Shown here: positions 1 through 8,685 of the stretch, piece after piece
How positions within the stretch are numbered: the stretch's first letter is position 1
Layout: every line of letters begins with the position of its first letter
Assembly (NCBI GenBank): GCA_964420455.1
Contig: CAYQTO010000005.1
Span: forward strand, 3,046-67,045
DNA from: CAYQTO01 sp964420455
Lineage (GTDB): Bacteria; Sumerlaeota; Sumerlaeia; SLMS01
DNA length: 64,000 bases
Direction: 5' to 3'
Made by a program: the position numbers and the translations under genes
Notes under the pieces: model-generated
Databases searched by the model: none
What the model was told of the DNA's origin: nothing
What the model saw: the letters and a program-made list of their open reading frames with translations, nothing else

Positions 1-147
1 AGGGAGAAAACAGCAATTTTCACCCCTTTCTTTTGAAGCCCTTCCGGGCCGCGGAGGTGTCACCCCATTGGAAATCAGCGTGTTTTTGACCCCTGCGGGA
101 TGGAAAAGGCTTTATTTCGATGCCGGGGACCATGGGTCGCGCCGGCT
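1..147. other. left edge, no gene recognised
   Basis: These bases lie downstream of the last gene of the minus-strand glycosyltransferase operon. They are less GC-rich than the flanking genes. No coding frame here carries a recognisable family and no strong terminator hairpin is visible. Confidence 0.4.
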
Positions 148-1284
148 TCAACGGACGCGGGCCAATTCCTCGAAATCGGCGAGATACGCATCGGCGACCC
201 GCTCGAGACTGAAGCGCCCGGCGGTGGCCATGGCGGCCTCGCGCAGTCGCTCGACTTCCGCCCGGTCCAGACTCAATACCCGGCGCAACGCCTTCGCCAG
301 ATTCCCCGCCGCCCGCCGGCCCCGATGGTCGAACACGATCCCCGTCTCGCCATGGACCACGAAGTCCCGGAAGACCGCCAGGTCCGAGACCACCGGCACC
401 AGGCCGGTCGCCATCGCCTCCAGGGGGGCCACGCCGAACGACTCCCCCTTCTCGGCCAGCGATGGGTAAACGAACACATCGGCTTGCTGATAGATTCGGG
501 CGAGGGCCGCTCGCTCGTAGACCGGAGGCCGAAAGTCGACGGGCAATCCGTCGGCAAGGGCCCGGAGCTTCCCCAGGTAGCCCTCGCCGCCGCCCCCTTG
601 TTCCACCTCGTGCGGGCCGAGGAGGACGAGGCGCGTGCCCTCCATACCCGGCCGCCGGAGGCTCCCCCGGTACGCACGGATCAGGAGCGCCAGGCCCTTC
701 TCCGGATGAATCCGCCCGGCGTAAACGATGGTGCGGTGGCTGGCATCGCGCGCGTGGGTCCCGGGCCGGAAATGCCTCGTGTCGATCGGGTTGCCAAAGA
801 CACGGACACGCCCGGCGACCTCCGGCGACTGGTCGCGGATCGCGTCCGCCACCGCCGTCGATACCGCCGCCAGCCGCGGCACCCCCGCCCGCCCGTACCA
901 TCGTCCCTGGCCCTTGGGCATCCGCGCGATGTGCGCATGCACCTTGCCCACCGCCCGCCGCCGCAACGGCGCCAACAACGGAAACACCACCGAGTTCGAA
1001 ACCGTGATGTCCGACGCCGGCAGGCGGGCGAGCGCCAGCGCGGCGTAGGCCGCGTCCTTGCCCAGGTTCAGCAGAAAGGACGACGTTCCCTCGAACTCCG
1101 GAAGGCGTCTATACACAATCCCGGCGGGAGGCTCACCGAGCTCCGGGTGGTCGCGCACCATCAGCGTAACCTCGTGTCCCCGCGCCGCGAAGACCTTCGC
1201 CAGGTCGTGCCAGATGCGCTCCACCGCGCCGCAGGGGGCCGGCGGCACCGAAAGCAGCGCCCCGGTCAGGATCGTGATCCTCAT
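148..1284 (-). CDS. GT4-type glycosyltransferase (last gene of operon)
   Basis: A 378-residue retaining GT-B glycosyltransferase, expected to transfer a sugar from a nucleotide donor to a lipid-linked glycan on the cytoplasmic face. The N-terminus (MRITILTGALLS) is a Rossmann strand and loop. GRIHPEKG near the middle is the family's donor-domain GR...KG motif, and E-K-G-E-S-F-G...LEAMA near the C-terminus is the E-x7-E donor-binding motif. The ATG at 1284 overlaps the upstream stop as ATGA; an open extension to 1365 is ignored because it runs into the upstream gene. It is the last of five coupled genes (6225 to 148). It contains a GTATAGAC word at 1107-1114 read as V-Y-R. Family is clear; the sugar is unknown. 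Confidence 0.88.
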   Translation of the reverse strand: MRITILTGALLSVPPAPCGAVERIWHDLAKVFAARGHEVTLMVRDHPELGEPPAGIVYRRLPEFEGTSSFLLNLGKDAAYAALALARLPASDITVSNSVVFPLLAPLRRRAVGKVHAHIARMPKGQGRWYGRAGVPRLAAVSTAVADAIRDQSPEVAGRVRVFGNPIDTRHFRPGTHARDASHRTIVYAGRIHPEKGLALLIRAYRGSLRRPGMEGTRLVLLGPHEVEQGGGGEGYLGKLRALADGLPVDFRPPVYERAALARIYQQADVFVYPSLAEKGESFGVAPLEAMATGLVPVVSDLAVFRDFVVHGETGIVFDHRGRRAAGNLAKALRRVLSLDRAEVERLREAAMATAGRFSLERVADAYLADFEELARVR

Positions 1285-2426
1285 CGATCGAGCACCTTCC
1301 GATAGTGGCGGAGAAGGTGCTCCGCGATACGGTCCCAGCGATAGCGCGAGGCCACGCGGCGGCACCGGGAGCGCACCGGGCCGAGAGCACGCCCCGGCGC
1401 GAGCCAGTCCTCCAGCGTTTGCCCGATCGCCTCCTCCGTAAGCGGGAAGACGCCCCCGAGGCGGTGGCGCGCGACCAGGGTGTGCAGCGCCACGTGCTCC
1501 GAGACGAGTACCGGCAGGCCCGCCGCCAGCGCCTCCAGCACCGCGTTTCCAAAGTTCTCCTGGTGGCTCGGGAGGACAAACAGGTCGGCCTCCGCCAGGA
1601 CCTGCAACCGGTCGGTCCCGTCGAGGTGGCCGGTAAAGCGCACCCGTTCCCCGATGGCGAGATCGCGGGCCTGCCGTTGGAGATCCGCCTGATAAGCGTC
1701 GTCGCCGCGACCCGCCACGACGAGAATGGCATCGCCCGGGGCCCTGCGGGCAAAGGCTGGCAGGAGCAGGTGCAGCCCCTTCTTGCGGTGAACGCGGCCA
1801 AAAAACAGGAGCACGCGCGCCTGCCCCGGGATGGCAAACCGGAGCCGGAATCGGGGATCCCGCGGAGGAAGGGCAAAGTGCTCCCGCGGGAGGCCATTGG
1901 GCAGCACAAAGGAGGGCGCGCGAAGCCCGAGAGGCCGGGCGGACTCGCGCTCGTCATGGCTGGTGAAATGTACCGCCGCCGCGTGGCGGAAACGCCGTCG
2001 CAGGCGCCACTCGATGAACGCCCTCTTTTTCCAGCGCCCCTGGTCCAGTGACCACCGCTCGAGCATGCCGCACGGCCGCAGGATATACGGCTTTTCCTGA
2101 CGACGGGCTTCCCGCGTCGCCGCCTCGTGCATCTCCTCCCAAAGGCCGTGGTCGTGGACAATATCGGCGTCGGCGACGCACTCGCGCGCGGCCGGCGCAA
2201 TCTCCGGATGTCGCCGCAGGAAGCCCGTGCAGGGACCCACCGCCGTGAGGGGGATGCCCTCGCCCTGCATCTGGTGGAGAAGGTCCCGGCGTTCGTGGGG
2301 CTCCCACCCGGCAAGCACGCGGACGTCGAGGCCGGCGGCGCGCTGGGCCCGCACCAGGCCGAGCAGCGCCATGGCCGGCCCTCCCGATTCCGGCGCCAGG
2401 CCGCCGATCGTGTGCAGAATCCTCAC
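1281..2426 (-). CDS. GT4-type glycosyltransferase
   Basis: A 381-residue GT-B glycosyltransferase. The N-terminus (RILHTIGGLAPESGGPA) has the usual strand followed by a glycine-rich acceptor loop. FGRVHRKKGLHLLL is the donor-domain motif and H-Q-E-N-F-G-N-A-V-L-E-A is the E-x7-E motif. The start is a GTG at 2426 whose last bases overlap the TGA of the upstream gene (GTGA). The frame stays open through the assembly gap into the neighbour, but that apparent 735-residue fusion comes from the arbitrary length of the N run. The 3' end overlaps the next ATG by 4 nt. Probable role: adding one sugar in capsule or exopolysaccharide repeat-unit synthesis. Confidence 0.87.
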   Translation of the reverse strand: MRILHTIGGLAPESGGPAMALLGLVRAQRAAGLDVRVLAGWEPHERRDLLHQMQGEGIPLTAVGPCTGFLRRHPEIAPAARECVADADIVHDHGLWEEMHEAATREARRQEKPYILRPCGMLERWSLDQGRWKKRAFIEWRLRRRFRHAAAVHFTSHDERESARPLGLRAPSFVLPNGLPREHFALPPRDPRFRLRFAIPGQARVLLFFGRVHRKKGLHLLLPAFARRAPGDAILVVAGRGDDAYQADLQRQARDLAIGERVRFTGHLDGTDRLQVLAEADLFVLPSHQENFGNAVLEALAAGLPVLVSEHVALHTLVARHRLGGVFPLTEEAIGQTLEDWLAPGRALGPVRSRCRRVASRYRWDRIAEHLLRHYRKVLDR

Positions 2427-3464
2427 GGACCCGCCTCGGGCATCAGCCGACGCATCGCCGCACAGAAGCGCANNNNNNNNNNGCTCCCGCAGGTCCCCAT
2501 CGTCCCTCACCGAGGCCAGCTTCACCGCGAAGGCCCCCGGGTTCGTCGGCTCCACGAGGATCCCCGTCCGTCCGTCGCGGATGATCTCCGGCGTGCCCCC
2601 CGAACCGCCCCCCACCACGGCGCGTCCGTGCGCCATCGCCTCCAGAAAGACGATCCCGAACCCCTCCTTCAGGCTGGGCATGAGGAAAATCTGGCACGAG
2701 GCGTACTCGCGTTGCAGGTCCTCGTCGGGGACGGCTCCGAGGAAGGCGACGCGGTCGCCAATCCCGAGGCGCTCCGCCTGCGTGCGAAAGGGCTCGGCAT
2801 CGCCGGGACCAACGATCCGAAACTGCCACCCGGGACGATCCGGGGCGAGCCGGGCAAAAGCCTCCAGCGCGGAATGCAGGTGTTTTTCCCGGTCTTCCGT
2901 ATTCAGTCTGCCGACGAAGAGGAGGCGGGGCGGCGAGCCTTCCTCGGCACGGGCCCCCTCGGTGATCCCGGGATCGAGCGCGGGATACAGAACCTGGACG
3001 CGGGAGCGGCGCAGGCGGCTGAAGCGGGCGGCCTGGCGCGCCGTGTCGCGGCTCGAGGCGGTGACCAGTGCGGCACCCTCCAGCGCCCTTTGCCGCAACC
3101 CCGGGAGCGGGTGCCAAACCTCGATGCCGTGCAGATGCACGCCGTAGCGCAGGCCGGGGCGAAGGAGCCGGAGGGCCGCCGCAGCCGGCGCCAGGAACAG
3201 GTGATTCGTATAGACAGCTCCCGAGCGCAGGACCGCCGGCGCGGCACGCCGCAGCAGGCCCGGGCGACTCCCCCCCGCACCTGTATAGACGAGCCGTTCG
3301 CCCCCATGCGCGATCTCGCCTGGGCCCGCGCGATCCACCAACGAGAATGCCCTCCACTGGAGGCCCCTCTTCTCCGCCCAACGGCCCAGGGCCCACAACT
3401 GCTGGCGCGCCAGCCGCTGCACCCCACCGTGGCCCTCCAGCTGCGTGAACAAGGCGGTGATCAT
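2423..3464 (-). CDS. GT4-type glycosyltransferase, broken by an assembly gap
   Basis: The N-terminus (MITALFTQLEGHGGVQR) has the G-G-V-Q-R acceptor loop of GT4 enzymes, FVGRLNTEDREKH is the donor-domain motif, and K-E-G-F-G-I-V-F-L-E-A is E-x7-E. The ATG at 3464 overlaps the upstream stop as ATGA. The frame reaches the N run at 2482 after D-D-G-D-L-R-E. Beyond it, a different frame reads R-F-C-A-A-M-R-R-L-M-P-E-A-G-P then TGA at 2425-2423, overlapping the next GTG start. That is a natural GT4 tail, so the gene very probably ends at 2423 and the ten Ns stand for a missing segment of different length. Two GTATAGAC words lie at 3208 and 3283. Confidence 0.8.
2473..2482. other. assembly gap (10 N)
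   Basis: A run of exactly ten N inside the 3' part of a glycosyltransferase gene, the standard placeholder for a scaffold join of unknown size. The reading frame that ends naturally on the left side differs from the one entering from the right, so the true gap is not 10 nt. Confidence 0.99.
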
Positions 3465-4651
3465 GCCCGCAACTCCACGTCGCCGCATCCCAGATAGCGC
3501 AACGCCATCGCCAACCCCCGGGTCGCCGTCCGGTAGGAGTAGCCATCGATGATCCGGCGGGAGGCCTCGCCGAATGCGCGCCGTCGCGCCGTGCTCCTCA
3601 GCAGGCGCCGCAGCCCCACCGCCAGCCCCTCCACGTCGCCACAGGCATGGCGGTACCCGTTGCGCCCCGGATGCACGAGGTCATGTGCCGCCCCCACGTA
3701 GGAGGATGCCACCACCGGGAGGCCCGCGCACATCGCCTCGTTGAGGACCAGCCCCCAGGTCTCGAAGAAGCTGGGAAGGGCGAGCACCTCGCCTGCTGCG
3801 TAGACCTTCGGCATCTGGGACTGGTTCTGGAATCCGCCAAAGGCGACCGGCAGATCCCCCGCCCGACGGCGCAGTTCCTCCTCGAGCTCGCCCGTTCCCA
3901 CATAAAGCAGGGTCGACCGGGGGACGTTTGCCCGACGGAACGCCTCAAGGAGATCCAGAGGGCGCTTGCGCGGCACCAGCTTGCCGACGAACAGAACCAC
4001 CCGGCGGTCGTCGCCGATCCCGAGGGACCGGCGCCAGGCCCGGGCCTCCTCACGGGCCTCGTCCGCCGCCGCCCGAAACCGCTCATTCTCCACGGAATGT
4101 GGAGAAAAAAAGATCCGGTGCTCCGGAACGCCGTGCAGGCGAAAGTAGTCGTGGTTTGCCTTTCCGACGGAGAGGACGGCGTCGAACCGACCGAAGACGC
4201 GGGCGATGGCGAACCGGCGGAACGATTCCTTGAGCCCGGCGCGCGGCTCCAGCCGGTGCGAGTCGCCCCGAAAGAGCAGCGGCGCCGGCCGCCCCATCAG
4301 CTGCCAATGCGCGAGGAAGCGGAAAACCGCCTCGTTGTTGTAGGTCATCAGGAGCACCGCGTCCGGGCGCCAACGAGCGACGCGCCGCGCGAGCTCCGGG
4401 TTGCGCAACCCGCGAAAGGACGCCGTTGTCGGCCGTGGCGAAACGTTGGGCACAAATTCGTGATCATATCCGCCCAGCAGCGGGATGTCCCACTCGAGCT
4501 TCTGCCCGAACTCCCGGTCATGGGTATCCTTGATGCCGAAGTCCCAGAGATAGAACACCCGCAGCTCGAGACCGGTGTTTTCCGTGATCCATCGAAACCA
4601 TGGCGCGTAGTACTGGATCGGGTGGGTGGAGATGATGGCGAGGCGTGTCAT
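3461..4651 (-). CDS. GT4-type glycosyltransferase
   Basis: A 396-residue GT-B glycosyltransferase. It opens with LAIISTHPIQYYAPWFR, a loop typical of a GT4 subgroup that begins I-x-T-x-P-I-Q-Y. FVGKLVPRKRPLDLLEAF is the donor-domain motif. In the E-x7-E region (FFETWGLVLNEAMCAG) glutamates sit at the usual spacing. Both ends are 4-nt overlaps: ATG at 4651 with the polymerase stop, and the 3' end with the start of the next transferase at 3464. Apparent longer frames upstream are shadows of the polymerase gene. Confidence 0.88.
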   Translation of the reverse strand: MTRLAIISTHPIQYYAPWFRWITENTGLELRVFYLWDFGIKDTHDREFGQKLEWDIPLLGGYDHEFVPNVSPRPTTASFRGLRNPELARRVARWRPDAVLLMTYNNEAVFRFLAHWQLMGRPAPLLFRGDSHRLEPRAGLKESFRRFAIARVFGRFDAVLSVGKANHDYFRLHGVPEHRIFFSPHSVENERFRAAADEAREEARAWRRSLGIGDDRRVVLFVGKLVPRKRPLDLLEAFRRANVPRSTLLYVGTGELEEELRRRAGDLPVAFGGFQNQSQMPKVYAAGEVLALPSFFETWGLVLNEAMCAGLPVVASSYVGAAHDLVHPGRNGYRHACGDVEGLAVGLRRLLRSTARRRAFGEASRRIIDGYSYRTATRGLAMALRYLGCGDVELRA

Positions 4652-6225
4652 CTCAGGACCGGCGCCATGGTGGTGGACGCAGGTGGGGGCAGTTCCTCGT
4701 CGGCCCCGGGCCCGGTCTCGTGGGCGGCCCGAATATGCTCGAGCTCCTCCCTGCTGGTTCGCCGTGTCAGGACAAAGACCACCCCGCTTAGAACGAGGAG
4801 CGACTGCCAAAGGGTCGTCGCCACGATCCCAAGCGAGTTCTGCGTCATCGTGACTCCCGCGATAAGAAAGATCACGCCAACGAAGAAGCGGTAGGATCCC
4901 AGCGGGACGCCCATCGACAGTCGCGTGATCCAGCCGAGTCCAACACCGAGCAGGAGGCCGAGCGCGACCGCTCCGGCGTAGCCAAAGTTGACGTAGAATT
5001 CCGCCAGAAGACCCCAGGCGATATACGTGTGCTCCGTGCTGTCGAGGTCCTGGCGCCCGAGGTGCGTGTTCATGATGATCTGGCCAAGGTGCGTGCGGGG
5101 CTTGTCCGGCCAGAGGATGCGCGGTATCAGGAGCTGGGGAACGATATAGACAGTCCTTCCCTCGAGGTGGGGCACGTAGTCGGGCACGCGCTGCTGGGCG
5201 TAGATCAGCATGTGGACGAGACTCGTCCGGCCAAACACATTGTCCTGGTCCTCGAGGATGATCTCGCGCCGCGCGCCGGTGTAGGCGTCCACGCCCTTCT
5301 CCAGCCACTCCGCGTAGAAGGACGGATAGCTCGCCACCGGAATTGCCGCCACCGTCCCATAGTAGCGGTCCCAGTACTTGTCCCGCATCTCCTCCTTTCC
5401 CACGTGGAGGAGATTCAGCAGGAGACCGACAATAAGGAGCGTGCGGATGGGCAGCTTGCCGCTCCCCAGCGCCAGACCACCCATCGTGGCCGCAAGGAAG
5501 GCGATGCTGCTCGCCAGGATCAGTCCCGAGATCTGGACCATCACGTAGAGCGCCGCAAAGGCGATATACACGGCCAACTGGAAGGGTCTCAGCAGGCCAC
5601 GCCCCAGCGACAAGGCCAGCATGAAGGTGCTGATCAAAGCACCGGTAATGAACAACGTCCGGAGGATCGACATGGTGCCCGGGGGAAGAAGCCGAGCGTA
5701 GGGCCGGTACCAGCCGGAGGTCGCCGCGATGAAGTGCAGTGTCCCCATGATGAGGACCGCCAGCCAGACCGTGGTGAGGCCCTCGCTCCCGAGGCGTTCC
5801 ACCGGCAACAGACGGGTGAATCCGGGGAATTCCTCCTGCCGCTTCGACGCCAGGGCGTAATACGCCGCGACCAGCACCAGCAGAAACAGGCACTCCGTCA
5901 GGCCCGCCCGCAGGATCTCCTCCGGCGTATAGATCACGATCTCCGGATGGTTTGAGTAAATCGGCAGGGCAAACCAGAAAAACTCGCCCAGGGCCACAAG
6001 AGGCACGATCGGCAACCCGTAAACCCGTCGCTGGGCGTAGAGGTAGGACGGGAGCAGCGCCAGGACCGTGATCAGCGTCGCCACCCCCGCCAGCTCCGCC
6101 CGCGGCTGCGCATACATGAAAAAGATAATCGCCCCGATCCCCGCCACCAGCAGCAGGAATGACCGCCGCAGGAACTCCTGGAAGGAGTCCACGATTTCAT
6201 CGATGGTCAGCAAAAAGGGGGTCAT
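4648..6225 (-). CDS. Wzy-like oligosaccharide repeat-unit polymerase (polytopic membrane protein)
   Basis: A 525-residue integral membrane protein with about ten to twelve hydrophobic segments and a large polar loop in the middle (about residues 270-390). A tail of some 40 polar residues ends it. Length, topology and position at the head of a glycosyltransferase operon fit O-antigen or exopolysaccharide polymerases, which join lipid-linked repeat units at the periplasmic face. These proteins share little sequence, so the call rests on topology and context. It has no H-x-H-N-x-x-x-Q ligase motif, unlike the protein at 13491-14867. A C-terminal ATGA overlap couples it to the next transferase. 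It could also be another polytopic glycan protein. Confidence 0.65.
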   Translation of the reverse strand: MTPFLLTIDEIVDSFQEFLRRSFLLLVAGIGAIIFFMYAQPRAELAGVATLITVLALLPSYLYAQRRVYGLPIVPLVALGEFFWFALPIYSNHPEIVIYTPEEILRAGLTECLFLLVLVAAYYALASKRQEEFPGFTRLLPVERLGSEGLTTVWLAVLIMGTLHFIAATSGWYRPYARLLPPGTMSILRTLFITGALISTFMLALSLGRGLLRPFQLAVYIAFAALYVMVQISGLILASSIAFLAATMGGLALGSGKLPIRTLLIVGLLLNLLHVGKEEMRDKYWDRYYGTVAAIPVASYPSFYAEWLEKGVDAYTGARREIILEDQDNVFGRTSLVHMLIYAQQRVPDYVPHLEGRTVYIVPQLLIPRILWPDKPRTHLGQIIMNTHLGRQDLDSTEHTYIAWGLLAEFYVNFGYAGAVALGLLLGVGLGWITRLSMGVPLGSYRFFVGVIFLIAGVTMTQNSLGIVATTLWQSLLVLSGVVFVLTRRTSREELEHIRAAHETGPGADEELPPPASTTMAPVLR

Positions 6226-6385
6226 GGGAACCGTTAGCCAACTGGTAGAGGAAGGGTAACGGAAGCAGCGCCGAGCGCGTCAACTCCGTGCACGGCGACT
6301 CGCGGAAAAACCTTCCCGTTGTGCTCGTAACGGTTGCTGGCGACGTTCCCACCCTTCCGATCCCATTCCGGCCGGTTGCCTCCCG
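6226..6385. promoter_or_regulatory. divergent promoter region of the two exopolysaccharide operons
   Basis: This is the only space between the minus-strand polymerase operon and the plus-strand glycosyltransferase operon, so promoters for both must lie here or within the 5' gene ends. It is slightly less GC-rich. I could not pick out a convincing -35/-10 pair or operator by eye. Confidence 0.4.
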
Positions 6386-7642
6386 ATGCCCCCACGCATC
6401 CTGATCCTCATCGGTGCCCACCTGTCGACGGCCCCACGCCCGGTCAAGGAGGCGACGGCCCTCGCCGCCGCCGGCTTCGATGTGGAGGTCCTCGGTTTTT
6501 GGTTCGACCGGGACTTGGTCGCCCGCGACCGGGAACTGCTCGACACCCTTCCCTGGCGCTTTCGCCCGGTGGTGGATCTGACCCGCGGGGGCGCCCGCGC
6601 CGGCCTGCGCCACAACTTTCTGCGCGTCCGTCGAAAGCTCGCCGACCTCGCCTTCGCCCGCACCGGATGGGCCCACCCGGCGCTCCTGTCCTACGTCGCC
6701 CCGGAGTTCCTCGGTGCCACCCGGCGCACACCCGCCGACCTTACCATCGTCCACATGGAGGCGGGCCTCTGGGCCGGCTGTCGTCTCCTTGAGGAAGGCC
6801 GCCGCGTCGGCGTGGATTTCGAGGATTGGTTCTCCCGCGACCTGCCGGAGGCCGTGCGCCGCACGCGCCCCGTCGCCCAACTCGACCGCTGGGAACGTAC
6901 CCTCGCCGCCCGCTGCCCCTACGCCCTCGCAACATCCGCCGCGATGGCCAACGCCATGGCCGCCGACTGGGATGTACCGCCCCCCACCGCCGTCTATAAC
7001 ACATTCCCGGCCCTCGACTTCCATCCGCGCACCGTCGATCCGGTCGACCGTACCGACTGCGAGACCCCCTCGCTCCACTGGTACTCGCAGACCATCGGCC
7101 CCGGCCGCGGGCTCGAGGATCTCTTTGCCGCCCTCCGCCGCGTGGCTCCGCCTTTCCAACTGCACCTGCGCGGCGCCCTCCCGCCCGCCGGCCGATCGTG
7201 GCTCGACAACCACCTCGGCGGCGACCTCCGTCCCCGCGTCCATCTCCACTCCACCGTTTCCCCGGCGGAACTCCCCCGGCGCATCGCCGAACACGATATC
7301 GGCCTCGCCCTCGAGACCAACGCGATCCCCAGCCGCGACCTCACCATCACCAACAAGTTCTTCCAGTATCTCCAGTCCGGGCTGGCGGTCGTGGCGACGG
7401 GCACCTCCGGCCAGCGCGAGGCCCTCGCCCTTGCGCCGGAAGCCGGAATCGCCCTTCCCTCCGGCGATGTGGATGCCCTCGCCAACGCCCTTTCCGCCCT
7501 GCTGGGCGACTGCGGGCGCCTTCACGCCATGAAGCGCGCCGCCCTCGCCGCCCACCGCGACCACTTCGCCTGGGAGCGCCAGGCCCCCCGCATCGTTGCC
7601 CTCGCCGAGAAGGCCCTTTCCACGGAGGCTCCCCGCAGGTGA
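6386..7642 (+). CDS. GT4-type glycosyltransferase
   Basis: A 418-residue predicted GT-B glycosyltransferase and first gene of a three-gene plus-strand operon. The N-terminus (RILILIGAHLSTAPRPVKEA) is a Rossmann strand with a loop, and R-P-x-K-E-A is common in this subgroup. A C-terminal half with YLQSGLAVVATGTSGQREAL corresponds to the donor-binding region, although the classical E-x7-E is weak. The stop overlaps the next start as GTGA. The acceptor and sugar cannot be told from sequence. Confidence 0.78.
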   Translation: MPPRILILIGAHLSTAPRPVKEATALAAAGFDVEVLGFWFDRDLVARDRELLDTLPWRFRPVVDLTRGGARAGLRHNFLRVRRKLADLAFARTGWAHPALLSYVAPEFLGATRRTPADLTIVHMEAGLWAGCRLLEEGRRVGVDFEDWFSRDLPEAVRRTRPVAQLDRWERTLAARCPYALATSAAMANAMAADWDVPPPTAVYNTFPALDFHPRTVDPVDRTDCETPSLHWYSQTIGPGRGLEDLFAALRRVAPPFQLHLRGALPPAGRSWLDNHLGGDLRPRVHLHSTVSPAELPRRIAEHDIGLALETNAIPSRDLTITNKFFQYLQSGLAVVATGTSGQREALALAPEAGIALPSGDVDALANALSALLGDCGRLHAMKRAALAAHRDHFAWERQAPRIVALAEKALSTEAPRR

Positions 7643-8685
7643 ACTCACCGCTCCGCATTCTTCTCACCGCCGACCCGGAACTCCCGGTGCCTCCGCGTCT
7701 ATACGGCGGGATCGAACGCATCATCGACCTCCTCGTCCGCGCCTACCGCGACCGCGGCCATGTGGTCGGACTTGTTGCCCACGCTGATTCCACAACGCCC
7801 GCCGACTCCCTGTTTCCGTGGCCGGGTCGCGCCAGCCAAAGCGCCCTGGACATTCCGCGCAATGCCTGGGCGCTCCACCGCGCGGTGGCCCGTTTCCGTC
7901 CGGACATCGTCCACAGTTTCTCCCGCCTGCTGTACCTCTACCCGTTGCTGGCGGGGTCGCGGCCGTTGGTCATGTCGTACCAGCGCGAGCCCGGCTCCCG
8001 AAACGTCGCGCGCATCTGTGCCTTGGATCTTCGCCGCCGCCTCAGCTTCACCGGCTGCAGCGGCTACATTGCGAAAAACGGGAGGCGCGGCGGCGGACGA
8101 TGGGACGCCGTCCACAACTGCATCGACCCGAGCGTCTATACGCCCGTGGAGGAAGTCCCAGCGGACGCCCCCCTCGCCTTCCTCAGCCGGATCGAGCAGA
8201 TCAAGGGAACGCACCTGGCGATCGAGGCGGCCCGTCGCTCCGGGCGCCGGCTCGTCATCGCCGGCAATCATGGGGAGGACGGCGAGGCGGGCCGCTACTG
8301 GCGCGAGCGCATCGAGCCCGAGATCGGCCGCGACGGCATCGAGTACATCGGGCCCGTCGACGACCGGCAGAAAAACGCCCTCCTCGGGGCCGCCGCCGCC
8401 CTCGTCGTCCCCATCCAGTGGAACGAGCCGTTTGGCATCGTGTTCATCGAGGCGCTGGCGGCCGGAACCCCGGTGATTTCGTGCCCCCGCGGTGCCCTTC
8501 CGGAAATCGTCGAGGAGGGCGTCCACGGTTTCCTCCCGGAGGACCTCGACGGGGTGGTTGCGGCGATCGGACGCATTGGAACGATCGACCGGCGCGCCTG
8601 TCGCCGCCGGGCCGAGACCGCCTTCAGCGCCGATGCCATCGCCGATCGCTACCTCGCCCTCTATCGCGGGCGCCTCGGCACATGA
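7639..8685 (+). CDS. GT4-type glycosyltransferase
   Basis: A 348-residue glycosyltransferase with a GTG start at 7639 coupled to the preceding stop. LRILLTADPELPVPPRLYGGIERI is the acceptor loop, with P-P-x-x-Y-G-G-I-E typical of a well-populated GT4 subgroup. FLSRIEQIKGTHLAIEA is the donor-domain motif and N-E-P-F-G-I-V-F-I-E-A-L is a clean E-x7-E. Two GTCTATAC words fall in it: one read R-L-Y (7697) inside the conserved P-R-L-Y-G-G, one read V-Y-T (8134). The 3' end overlaps the next ATG by 4 nt. Confidence 0.9.
   Translation: MNSPLRILLTADPELPVPPRLYGGIERIIDLLVRAYRDRGHVVGLVAHADSTTPADSLFPWPGRASQSALDIPRNAWALHRAVARFRPDIVHSFSRLLYLYPLLAGSRPLVMSYQREPGSRNVARICALDLRRRLSFTGCSGYIAKNGRRGGGRWDAVHNCIDPSVYTPVEEVPADAPLAFLSRIEQIKGTHLAIEAARRSGRRLVIAGNHGEDGEAGRYWRERIEPEIGRDGIEYIGPVDDRQKNALLGAAAALVVPIQWNEPFGIVFIEALAAGTPVISCPRGALPEIVEEGVHGFLPEDLDGVVAAIGRIGTIDRRACRRRAETAFSADAIADRYLALYRGRLGT

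Noticed and set aside
100..1305. Long plus-strand frames opposite the glycosyltransferases (also 2127-3497, 11132-13153, 36859-38187, 44813-46279)
   Set aside because: In GC-rich DNA the strand opposite a real gene is often open. These frames show biased, repetitive composition and no motifs, while the minus strand carries clear families.
2473..2482. Frameshift mutation in a glycosyltransferase
   Set aside because: The frame change coincides with the N run and is an assembly matter.
1281..3488. A 735-residue double glycosyltransferase
   Set aside because: The fusion depends on the arbitrary ten N. A stop and overlapping GTG in the expected place show two genes.
3461..5893. An 810-residue protein starting inside the polymerase gene
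   Set aside because: Only the part from 4651 onwards looks like protein; the rest is the antisense-phase shadow of the polymerase on the same strand in another frame.
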